DNA from: JBGTCD01 sp041749015
Lineage (GTDB): Bacteria > Bacteroidota > Bacteroidia > Cytophagales > Cyclobacteriaceae
Length of the DNA: 29,729 bases
Reading direction: 5' to 3'
Assembly (NCBI GenBank): GCA_041749015.1
Contig: JBGTCD010000010.1
Location: forward strand, 1-29,729
Shown: positions 1 to 6,707 of the stretch, piece by piece
Position numbering within the stretch: the stretch's first letter is position 1
How the letters are laid out: every line of letters begins with the position of its first letter
The notes under the pieces: generated by a model
What the model was told of the DNA's origin: nothing
Database searches by the model: none
Seen by the model: the letters and a program-made list of their open reading frames with translations, nothing else
Position numbers and translations under genes: made by a program

Positions 1-42
1 TGTAAGATGCTTTTCAAGCGAATTGGGAAATTTTAAAGAATC

Positions 43-73
43 TTTGATGTATTTGCTGAAAGTATTACTTTTG
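43..73 (+). promoter_or_regulatory. Bacteroidota-type promoter of tRNA-Gln
   Basis: TTTG at 43-46, a 19-nt spacer, then TACTTTTG at 66-73. This matches the primary-sigma consensus of Bacteroidota (TTTG near -33, TAnnTTTG near -7). Transcription would start around 79-81, about ten bases before the mature tRNA. Both elements and the spacing fit, so this is one of the best promoters in the window. Confidence 0.65.
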
Positions 74-89
74 CACCCGCTAGATGCAT

Positions 90-162
90 TGTCCCATGGT
101 GTAACTGGCAACACGTCTGGTTTTGGTCCAGAAGAGTCTAGGTTCGAGCCCTAGTCGGACAA
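90..162 (+). tRNA. tRNA-Gln (anticodon UUG)
   Basis: A full cloverleaf can be folded by eye. The acceptor strands are 90-96 and 155-161, the D stem is GTGT/ACAC (99-102/111-114), the anticodon stem is TCTGG/CCAGA (116-120/128-132) and the T stem is CTAGG/CCTAG (138-142/150-154). The seven-base anticodon loop (121-127) carries TTG at 123-125, which reads glutamine codon CAA. The discriminator is A162 and CCA is not encoded, so it must be added after transcription. One oddity is that acceptor position 6:67 is C opposite C, an unpaired step inside an otherwise perfect stem. Own promoter and terminator flank the gene. Confidence 0.95.
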
Positions 163-168
163 CTGAAA

Positions 169-201
169 AATCCCGATTAAAAGGTCGGGATTCGTTTTTT
201 T
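169..201 (+). terminator. Rho-independent terminator after tRNA-Gln
   Basis: Perfect 8-bp stem AATCCCGA (169-176) / TCGGGATT (185-192) with an 8-nt loop, followed by CG and a run of seven T (195-201). It separates the tRNA transcript from prs. Confidence 0.85.
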
Positions 202-231
202 AAGGTAGTAATCCCAAACAATAGGGAAGTA

Positions 232-239
232 TAAGTTTG
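232..239 (+). promoter_or_regulatory. Possible -7 box of prs, only five bases before the start codon
   Basis: TAAGTTTG (232-239) matches TAnnTTTG exactly. It lies between the tRNA terminator and the prs ATG at 245. No TTTG is seen at the proper distance upstream, so the -33 part is weak or absent. If used, transcription would begin at or within a few bases of the ATG, giving an almost leaderless mRNA. Confidence 0.35.
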
Positions 240-244
240 TATTT

Positions 245-1177
245 ATGTCTTCAGTGAAGATCTTTTCTGGTTCCACTTCCCGCTATCTTGCCGATAGAAT
301 TGCTGAGTCTTACGGACAGCCATTAGGGGAAGTCACCTTGCAACGATTTAGCGATGGAGAGATCTCGCCCTTTTTTAATGAATCAGTAAGAGGATGTGAC
401 GTGTTCATCATCCAAAGCACCAACCCTCCGGCAGAAAATTTACTGGAACTGTTACTCCTGATTGATGCAGCCAAAAGGGCCAGTGCAAAATACGTAACCG
501 TAGTAGTTCCATATTTTGGGTATGCCCGTCAGGATAGAAAAGACAAACCCAGAGTTTCCATTGCAGCCAAACTCCTGGCCAATATTTTATCTGCTTCAGG
601 CGCTAACAGAATCATGACCTGTGACCTGCATGCTGATCAGATTCAGGGATTTTTTGATATACCTGTGGATCATCTGGATGCCTCTTATGTTTTTGTGCCT
701 TACCTAAAGTCACTCAATCTCAAAGATATTGTTTTTGCTTCACCCGATGTGGGTGGCGTAAAAAGAGCCCGCAGATTTGCCAGCTACTTCAGCGCAGATA
801 TTGTGGTATGCGACAAGCACCGAAATCGTGCCAATGAAATTGCCTCCATGCAATTAATCGGCGATGTCACCGATCGTGACGTAGTGCTTATTGATGATCT
901 CATCGATACCGGTGGCACTATGACCAAGGCTGCACAACTGATAATGGAAAAGGGCGCCAATTCAGTAAGGGCTATGGCCACACACCCGGTATTGTCAGGG
1001 GCCGCCTATGAAAATATTAATAACTCAGTTCTTGATGAACTGGTGGTGACGGACACCCTGCCCATTATTAACGAAACCGAAAAAATCAAAGTCATTTCTA
1101 TGGCCGAACTGTTTGCAAAAGCAATCAGTAAAGTCCATAGTCATAAATCTATAAGTTCACTTTTTATTCACAAATAA
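245..1177 (+). CDS. prs: Ribose-phosphate pyrophosphokinase (PRPP synthetase)
   Basis: Transfers pyrophosphate from ATP to ribose 5-phosphate, giving PRPP for purine, pyrimidine, histidine, tryptophan and NAD synthesis in the cytoplasm. The protein is 310 residues, the usual family length. The N-terminal half has the SDGEI stretch, the YFGYARQDRK flexible-loop motif and the CDLHADQIQGFF segment. The C-terminal half carries the PRPP-binding signature VVLIDDLIDTGGTM. The ATG at 245 gives the expected N-terminus (MSSVKIFSGS). rplY follows after 11 bases and pth comes next, a common bacterial order, so prs and rplY are probably co-transcribed. No truncation or missing catalytic residue is seen. 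Confidence 0.97.
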   Translation: MSSVKIFSGSTSRYLADRIAESYGQPLGEVTLQRFSDGEISPFFNESVRGCDVFIIQSTNPPAENLLELLLLIDAAKRASAKYVTVVVPYFGYARQDRKDKPRVSIAAKLLANILSASGANRIMTCDLHADQIQGFFDIPVDHLDASYVFVPYLKSLNLKDIVFASPDVGGVKRARRFASYFSADIVVCDKHRNRANEIASMQLIGDVTDRDVVLIDDLIDTGGTMTKAAQLIMEKGANSVRAMATHPVLSGAAYENINNSVLDELVVTDTLPIINETEKIKVISMAELFAKAISKVHSHKSISSLFIHK

Positions 1178-1188
1178 ATTAAAATTAA

Positions 1189-1887
1189 ATGAAAACTATT
1201 GAGATTATAGGGTATAAAAGAGCAAATCTCGGTAAAACGGAATCCAAAAGGTTAAGGGAAGAAGGACAAGTCCCTGCTGTACTTTATGGAGGCGATTTAC
1301 AAGTTCACTTTTATGCCCCCATGATTCTTTTCAGGGATTTGGTTTACACCAAACTTGCACATTTTGTAAAACTTAATATCGAAGGGGAAGAGTATGATGC
1401 TATCCTCCAGGATGTACAGTTTCATCCTGTGAGTGAGATTATCGTGCATGCTGATTTTCTTCAGCTATTCGAAAACAAGAAAATTAAGATGTTTATACCG
1501 GTGTTGCTCGAAGGCACGGCCCCAGGCGTAACCAAAGGCGGTACTTTAATCCACAAGAGAAGAAAGTTGCATATTCAGGCTTTGCCTAAACATATGCCTG
1601 ATCAAATCACGGTAGACGTTTCTGAGCTTGATTTCGGAAGAGCCATAAAGGTAGGTGCTGTCAATGAGGATAATTTTGAAGTACTGGATACTAAGATTGC
1701 CTCAATTGCTGTGGTAGAGATACCAAGAGCCCTACGCGGTAAAACCGAAGAGGAGGAACTGGAAGAAGCAGCAGCAGAAGCCGCTGAAGCTGCCGAAGGT
1801 GGTGATGGCGAAGGTGCCCCTGCAGCAGAAGGTGGTTCTGAAGGAGGCAAGCCTTCGGATGGTGGTGATGGAGAAAATAAAGAGTAA
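1189..1887 (+). CDS. rplY: 50S ribosomal protein L25/general stress protein CTC
   Basis: Binds 5S rRNA in the large ribosomal subunit. The 232-residue product is the long CTC form. An L25 core (about residues 4-92) includes the RLREEGQVPAVLYGG segment and the HADFLQL motif. A C-terminal TL5-type beta domain (about 96-183) follows. From about residue 185 to the end there is a low-complexity tail of Glu, Ala and Gly, a pattern common in long bacterial L25 proteins and probably disordered. The gene starts 11 bases after prs, which suggests one transcript, and a strong hairpin terminator follows the stop. Confidence 0.95.
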   Translation: MKTIEIIGYKRANLGKTESKRLREEGQVPAVLYGGDLQVHFYAPMILFRDLVYTKLAHFVKLNIEGEEYDAILQDVQFHPVSEIIVHADFLQLFENKKIKMFIPVLLEGTAPGVTKGGTLIHKRRKLHIQALPKHMPDQITVDVSELDFGRAIKVGAVNEDNFEVLDTKIASIAVVEIPRALRGKTEEEELEEAAAEAAEAAEGGDGEGAPAAEGGSEGGKPSDGGDGENKE

Positions 1888-1916
1888 TTTTCTAAAACCT
1901 CTGTTGATAAATTTAC

Positions 1917-1954
1917 AAAATCCTGTTCTTTGCTGATCAGGATTTTTTTATTTT
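1917..1954 (+). terminator. Rho-independent terminator after rplY
   Basis: Stem AAAATCCTG (1917-1925) / CAGGATTTT (1938-1946), 9 bp, with a 12-nt loop and a T-rich tail through 1954. It closes the prs-rplY transcript. pth starts 15 bases later and may be read through or have its own promoter; none is obvious. Confidence 0.75.
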
Positions 1955-1969
1955 ACCAGATTAAAAATA

Positions 1970-2530
1970 ATGAAGTATCTCATCACGGGACTAGGCAACC
2001 CAGGCCCTCAGTACGAATTGACGCGGCATAACATCGGTTTTCTCGTTTTGGATCGCCTAGCCGAAAGAGAAGAGGTGAGCTTTAAAACGGAGCGGTATGC
2101 TGATAAGACCCTTGTGAAGTATAAAGGGCGCCAAATCCATCTGATCAAGCCCAATACCTTTATGAACCTGAGCGGGAAGGCTGTCCACTACTGGATGCAG
2201 ACCTTAGGCATTGCCAAAGATCATTTACTGGTAGTGGTAGATGATGTAGCCTTGCCTTTTGGCAAACTCAGGATGCGGGGCAAAGGATCTTCTGCCGGTC
2301 ACAATGGCCTGAAAAATATCGAATCATTAGTGGGAGGACAGGACTACCCCAGACTCAGGTTCGGGATCGGCAATGACTTCCCCCAGGGTTTTCAGGCTGA
2401 TTATGTATTGAGCAGGTTTGGCCCGGAGGAATTTGATGCATTGCCGGAGCCCATGGACAAGGCGGTGGCAATGATTGAAGGATTTTGTACCCTTGGCATG
2501 GCACGTACCATGACCACACTGAACGATTAG
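1970..2530 (+). CDS. pth: Peptidyl-tRNA hydrolase
   Basis: Cleaves the ester bond between peptide and tRNA in peptidyl-tRNAs that drop off the ribosome. The 186-residue protein has the family's usual length and its catalytic set: N10 in GLGNPG, H20 in the TRHN motif, N66 in KPNTFMNLSG, D92 in VVVDD, and the GSSAGHNGLKN segment that contacts tRNA. The C-terminal FGPEEFDAL region is also typical. The ATG at 1970 gives the canonical short N-terminus (MKYLITGLGN). It sits downstream of prs and rplY in the standard order but beyond a terminator hairpin. Confidence 0.97.
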   Translation: MKYLITGLGNPGPQYELTRHNIGFLVLDRLAEREEVSFKTERYADKTLVKYKGRQIHLIKPNTFMNLSGKAVHYWMQTLGIAKDHLLVVVDDVALPFGKLRMRGKGSSAGHNGLKNIESLVGGQDYPRLRFGIGNDFPQGFQADYVLSRFGPEEFDALPEPMDKAVAMIEGFCTLGMARTMTTLND

Positions 2531-2626
2531 TGGTTTAAATTCATTATAGTTAGATGTGGATAAGAACGCTTAAATGATTAAATTAGCGACCACTTGAACA
2601 TTTTACAAGGTCAGGGGTTGACCTAC

Positions 2627-2634
2627 TAAATTTG
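2627..2634 (+). promoter_or_regulatory. Possible -7 box of the desaturase gene
   Basis: TAAATTTG (2627-2634) matches TAnnTTTG and lies in the 157-base gap before the desaturase start at 2688. A clear TTTG at the right distance is missing; only TTTT at 2601-2604 sits 22 bases upstream. Transcription would start near 2641. This is a weak call because the motif is expected by chance about a dozen times in a window of this size. Confidence 0.3.
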
Positions 2635-2687
2635 ATAAATGAATTATTTTACCAATATGTATCCCATTTTTTAAAGAAATACTTTTT

Positions 2688-3821
2688 ATGAGCCAATCTT
2701 TAAGATTTATAGACACAGAAAATTCCAACTTTTTTCAAACCGTACGTGAGCGGGTAGATGGATATTTTACTGAAAACAATATATCAAAAAAGGCAAACGG
2801 TGCGATGGTTTTTAAAACCGTCTTTTACCTGACCCTTCTGGTATTGTTATATGGTCTTATCATTATGGAGGTTTTTCCTTTATATGTAAGCTTGATACTG
2901 GCCATGGGCCTTGGTGCTACCATGGCTTGTATCGGTTTTAATGTCTGCCATGATGCGCTTCATGGCTCCTATTCTAAGAAGAACTGGGTCAATAATTCAC
3001 TGGGATTCATATTTAACATCATTGGTGCCAATGATTATGTTTGGAAAATCACACACAATAAAATTCATCATACCTATACCAATATTGTCGGGCATGATGG
3101 CGACCTGGAAGTGGCTCCTGGTTTGTTGAGAATTTCTGCTAAGGAAGAGAAAAAAGCGATACATAAGTACCAGCATATTTATGCATTCTTTCTCTACTCT
3201 CTGGCTTCAATCTCCTGGTTTTTCAGGAAAGATTATCTTAAATTTTTCCAGAAGAAGATTGGTCAGCACGTGAATAAGCATCCTAAGATTCAATATTTTA
3301 ACTTATTCTTTTACAAAATTGTCTACTATACCCTTTTTATAATTCTTCCATTGGTGGTAATGGACATCACCTGGTGGCAATTTCTGATTGGTTATCTGGC
3401 CATGAATCTTACTGAAGGACTGGTCCTTGGTCTTGTATTTCAATTAGCGCATTTGGTAGAGGATATTTCTATGCCTCATCCGGATGAACACGAAAATATT
3501 GAAGAAGCGTGGGCGGTACATCAAATGAGAACCACAGCCAACTTTGGGAGAAGCAGTGATCTCACTACCTTCATATGTGGTGGGCTAAACTTTCAGGTCG
3601 AGCACCACCTCTTCCCACAGGTTTGTCATATTCATTATCCGGCCATTTCCAATATCGTCAAGGAGACGGCTCATGAATTTAATCTGCCTTATCATGAAAA
3701 TGAGACTTTCTTCACTGCTTTAAAATCGCATTATAACTACCTCAAAGACGCTGCAAGGGCAGAATTGCCGCAAGAGCAGTTTCAGGAAATGGAAATGGAA
3801 CTGGTACCGCAACAAGGTTAA
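2688..3821 (+). CDS. Membrane fatty-acid desaturase (DesA/front-end type)
   Basis: Introduces a double bond into an acyl chain in the membrane, using a di-iron centre and an electron donor. All three histidine boxes are present: HDALH at residues 88-92, HNKIHH at 123-128 and QVEHH at 303-307. The Gln-type third box is typical of linoleoyl-CoA/delta-5/delta-6-like enzymes (COG3239). Hydrophobic segments lie at about 43-80, 100-115, 175-192 and 208-255. The length (377 residues) fits the family. There is no fused cytochrome b5 domain, so an external electron donor is needed. Regiospecificity and the exact acyl substrate cannot be told from sequence. It probably adjusts membrane fluidity. It is convergent with the signalling operon on the other strand. 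Confidence 0.9.
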   Translation: MSQSLRFIDTENSNFFQTVRERVDGYFTENNISKKANGAMVFKTVFYLTLLVLLYGLIIMEVFPLYVSLILAMGLGATMACIGFNVCHDALHGSYSKKNWVNNSLGFIFNIIGANDYVWKITHNKIHHTYTNIVGHDGDLEVAPGLLRISAKEEKKAIHKYQHIYAFFLYSLASISWFFRKDYLKFFQKKIGQHVNKHPKIQYFNLFFYKIVYYTLFIILPLVVMDITWWQFLIGYLAMNLTEGLVLGLVFQLAHLVEDISMPHPDEHENIEEAWAVHQMRTTANFGRSSDLTTFICGGLNFQVEHHLFPQVCHIHYPAISNIVKETAHEFNLPYHENETFFTALKSHYNYLKDAARAELPQEQFQEMEMELVPQQG

Positions 3822-3869
3822 GAGGTTTTTTTCAGTAGTTAAAATTGGTGGAGCCCTTGCAGATATTTC

Positions 3870-4898
3870 CTAATGCCTCGGAGAATTAGCCTTTAGGTCA
3901 ATTTCATAGGTCTTATCGACAATCTCTTTGATCACAGCATCCATCTCTAATGCAGAAACATTGATTTGGATCAAGAGATCATTCTTTTCTTCACTCGTAA
4001 CCTTGTCGGTAGTAATCAGGTGAGCCAGCCCCATGATTCTGGCCAAAGGTGACCTGACCTTATGGGATTGAGTCCAAGCGATTTCTCTCAATTTTATATT
4101 TTGCTCTTCTATAGCATTGACATGCTTTAATTTTTCAGTGACATCACTAGCCACTACCATTTGGGCGGCTCTTCCCTTAAATTTAAATAAGCGCTCTGAG
4201 GCTGTAACATCAACATATACAATGGTACCGTTTTTCTTTTGATACCTGGTATAATCCTGCAGTAATTCTGAATCTATTTTCATTGAATAAAATGGGTCGA
4301 GTGCCGGATCAGCAGAATCTTTAGCCAAAAGGTCTGTTTGCTTCATCTCTAAAAATTCCTCAAATGAATAACCGAAATGATAGGTGGAAGACTGGTTTAC
4401 ATCCAAAAAATGACCTGTTTCAAGATCAACCACCCATTTGGGCAAAGGGCTAAGGTGAAATAAATCGCTGTAGCGTTTTTCAGATTCCTGCAGGAGCACC
4501 AGTGCTTTATGGCGTTCTACACAGTAGATGATACTTTTATATAATGTGATGGCTGATAGCTCATCTTTAAGCAGATAATCAGATATGCCCAGCGACATGG
4601 ACTTTACAGCAAAATTAATGTCCGTATATCCGGTAAGCACTATAAAAGGTATTTTCCTATCAAGATTCAGGATATCAAGGATCAATTCCTCACCGCTTTT
4701 GTCTGGAAGGGTAAGGTCAAGCAGTACTAAATCGAGCTTAATTCTATTTGTAAAATACTGTTTGGCCTCCTTGAAACTAACTGCCCGCTGTACGTTTGGA
4801 GCAAGAAAGTATTCTTCCAGATAATCTTCTATTAAGGTAAAATCCCCAATATTATCTTCTACGACCAAAATATTAAAATGTCTCTTATCTTTCGTCAT
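3870..4898 (-). CDS. Receiver-PAS protein with an ATPase-less HisKA-like C-terminus
   Basis: 342 residues. The receiver domain (about 8-128) has the acidic pair E14/D15, phosphoacceptor D61 (LLDLTLP), T89 and K111. A PAS domain follows (about 139-255, from SEKRYSDLF to the VTEKLKHVN region). The C-terminus (about 268-335) resembles a dimerisation/phosphoacceptor helix pair with H279 in SHKVRSPLARIMGL. The protein then ends, so no HATPase_c domain (N, G1, G2 boxes) exists and it cannot autophosphorylate as a normal kinase. It is the last gene of a four-gene operon, eight bases after the stand-alone receiver. I infer a phosphorelay intermediate or kinase-partner role; output is unknown. The ATG at 4898 gives a proper receiver N-terminus. 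Confidence 0.85.
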   Translation of the reverse strand: MTKDKRHFNILVVEDNIGDFTLIEDYLEEYFLAPNVQRAVSFKEAKQYFTNRIKLDLVLLDLTLPDKSGEELILDILNLDRKIPFIVLTGYTDINFAVKSMSLGISDYLLKDELSAITLYKSIIYCVERHKALVLLQESEKRYSDLFHLSPLPKWVVDLETGHFLDVNQSSTYHFGYSFEEFLEMKQTDLLAKDSADPALDPFYSMKIDSELLQDYTRYQKKNGTIVYVDVTASERLFKFKGRAAQMVVASDVTEKLKHVNAIEEQNIKLREIAWTQSHKVRSPLARIMGLAHLITTDKVTSEEKNDLLIQINVSALEMDAVIKEIVDKTYEIDLKANSPRH

Positions 4899-4906
4899 TT
4901 TGGTAA

Positions 4907-5338
4907 TTATTTCGAGTTAGGCAGGGACACGATACTGAGCCAAAAATTTTCTATAGTGGCTACGGCTTCAAGGAAGTCATCCACTTCAACAGGCTTGGTA
5001 ATATAACAGTTAGCATGATAACTATAGGAAAGATTTATATCCCTTTTGGAGGAGGAGGTGGTGAGCATTATAACCGGTATATGATTTACTGATTGGTCTT
5101 CTTTTATGATATGAAGCACTTCATGACCATCTTTTTTGGGTAGATTAACATCTAATAATATCAGGTCAGGACATTTTGCATCTTGATATTTACCTCTCTT
5201 AAAGATAAAATCCAATGCTTCCTGCCCATCTCGTACTACCGAAACCGTATTGGCGATTTTTCTATCTTCCAGGGCTTCCATGGTCAACAGAATATCGCCC
5301 TCATTATCTTCAACCAATAATATATGAATCGTTTTCAT
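4907..5338 (-). CDS. Stand-alone response regulator, Rcp1/CheY-like
   Basis: A 143-residue single receiver domain with no output domain. E10/D11, phosphoacceptor D63 (LILLDVNLP), T92/T93 and K114 (ITKPVE) are present. The LVEDNEGD and RDGQEALDF segments are typical of the small regulators paired with phytochrome-like or multi-PAS kinases. The open frame extends upstream to 5425, but that part overlaps the 3' end of the preceding kinase gene in another frame and does not look like protein. The ATG at 5338, starting MKTIHILLVEDN, is therefore chosen. It lies 16 bases after the six-TM kinase and is probably its phosphorylation target or a relay between the operon's kinases. Confidence 0.92.
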   Translation of the reverse strand: MKTIHILLVEDNEGDILLTMEALEDRKIANTVSVVRDGQEALDFIFKRGKYQDAKCPDLILLDVNLPKKDGHEVLHIIKEDQSVNHIPVIMLTTSSSKRDINLSYSYHANCYITKPVEVDDFLEAVATIENFWLSIVSLPNSK

Positions 5339-5354
5339 AAAATTGATCTTTAAA

Positions 5355-6707
5355 TTATTTTGGTAATGTAATAAAAAAAGTACTGCCAATACCAATTTCA
5401 GATTCCACCCAGATGGATCCTCCAAGGGGCTCGATTACTTTTTTAACGATCGCTAAACCGAGACCAGTCCCTTCATATACATCTTTAGGGTGGAGCCGGT
5501 TGAAAATCTTAAATATTTGTTCGAAATATTTCTCCTCAATACCAATACCATTATCACTAATGCTAATGTTCCAGGAGCCATTTAAGGATTCACAGGAAAT
5601 AGTTATTTCTGGAGGTTGATCAGGTTTGCTATACTTGAGGGCATTATTGATCAGATTTTGAAAAACCTGCAGCAGCATGGACTTATAGCCTTTGACTACG
5701 GGTAGATCCTTTTTCCTTACCACAGCATTCTTCTCATCAATAATATTTTTCTGAAGTGCCACCACATCATCGACCAGATGATTCAGGTCAATTTCCACCC
5801 TGGATTCTTCTGATTTACCAGCTCTTGAAAATTCCAGTAGGTCGACAATGATCTGCCGCATTCTTTTAGCCCCGTCCACTGCCAGGAAAATGTATTGTTG
5901 TGCCTTTTCATCCAACTGAGGACTGTACTTTTTATCAAGTTGAGACAAAAACCCTGTCACCATTCTGAGGGGCTCCTGCAAGTCATGGGAGGCAATGTAG
6001 GCAAACTGTTCTAGTTCTTTGTTTTTATCTTTTAGGTGAATATTCAATTTTTCTAAATCCTGCTTTTGGGCATCAAGTTCCTTTTTTAATTTATCCTGCT
6101 GGAGTAAACTGGCCTGTAAGCCTGAAGATAGCTTTGGTATCAAAAAGGAAAAAACCGCACTGAGAAAAAGAAGATTGGCAGAATTAGCCACCCATGACTG
6201 AAGGGGTAATACATTACTATTATTCGAAAAACGGTCAATGAGGTATCCATTATAAATGGCTAACCCGAATCCAAAGCAGATTACTATATTAATGAAGAAA
6301 CTACTGAAGGCAAATTTATTAGGATAAATAATAACCATGAAAATAGAGATCGCCAATAAATAGATAAATCCCGGGCCAAAATATCCCAGAAAATATAACA
6401 GGACTATGCCTGCAGCATAAAGAATAAAGCAAAAAAATAATTTACGCCAAACCACCGTCATGCCTGGTGAATGACCAATTATGATTAATCCGGTTATAGC
6501 AAATATGTCAAAATAAACTACGCCATACAATCCCCCCAGAATTGAAATGTAAACACCAGGAATAATAGCAATAAGGCTTAAAGGCAGGGCAAAACTTACC
6601 GTAATGGCAAATAACTTGTCCCGCCAAAAAGTCATTGAATTTTCTTGGATACCGGGGCTAATACATCTGGCCTCAATACTACTTCTATATCTTTGCCATT
6701 GATTCAT
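5355..6707 (-). CDS. Membrane histidine kinase with a six-TM-like N-terminal region
   Basis: 450 residues. After a polar 24-residue N-terminus there are about six hydrophobic segments between residues 30 and 200. A coiled-coil linker follows (about 203-235), then HisKA with phosphoacceptor H241 in ASHDLQEPLRM, then HATPase_c with the N box (NLINNALKYSK), G1 box (DNGIGIEE) and G2 box (GTGLGLAIVKK). The membrane part resembles sensor regions that lack a large periplasmic domain. The ATG directly abuts the stop codon of the upstream multi-PAS kinase (TAAATG), which supports this start and translational coupling. Its catalytic core is strikingly similar to that of the upstream kinase, suggesting local duplication. 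The signal is unknown. The downstream receiver is the likely partner. Confidence 0.9.
   Translation of the reverse strand: MNQWQRYRSSIEARCISPGIQENSMTFWRDKLFAITVSFALPLSLIAIIPGVYISILGGLYGVVYFDIFAITGLIIIGHSPGMTVVWRKLFFCFILYAAGIVLLYFLGYFGPGFIYLLAISIFMVIIYPNKFAFSSFFINIVICFGFGLAIYNGYLIDRFSNNSNVLPLQSWVANSANLLFLSAVFSFLIPKLSSGLQASLLQQDKLKKELDAQKQDLEKLNIHLKDKNKELEQFAYIASHDLQEPLRMVTGFLSQLDKKYSPQLDEKAQQYIFLAVDGAKRMRQIIVDLLEFSRAGKSEESRVEIDLNHLVDDVVALQKNIIDEKNAVVRKKDLPVVKGYKSMLLQVFQNLINNALKYSKPDQPPEITISCESLNGSWNISISDNGIGIEEKYFEQIFKIFNRLHPKDVYEGTGLGLAIVKKVIEPLGGSIWVESEIGIGSTFFITLPK

Noticed and set aside
1602..1850. Minus-strand frame rich in Ser, Ala and Pro
   Set aside because: It mirrors the Glu/Ala/Gly-rich tail of L25 and is a low-complexity shadow.
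5339..5425. N-terminal extension of the stand-alone receiver (frame open to 5425)
   Set aside because: It overlaps the end of the upstream kinase gene, has no receiver-like content, and the ATG at 5338 gives the standard receiver start.
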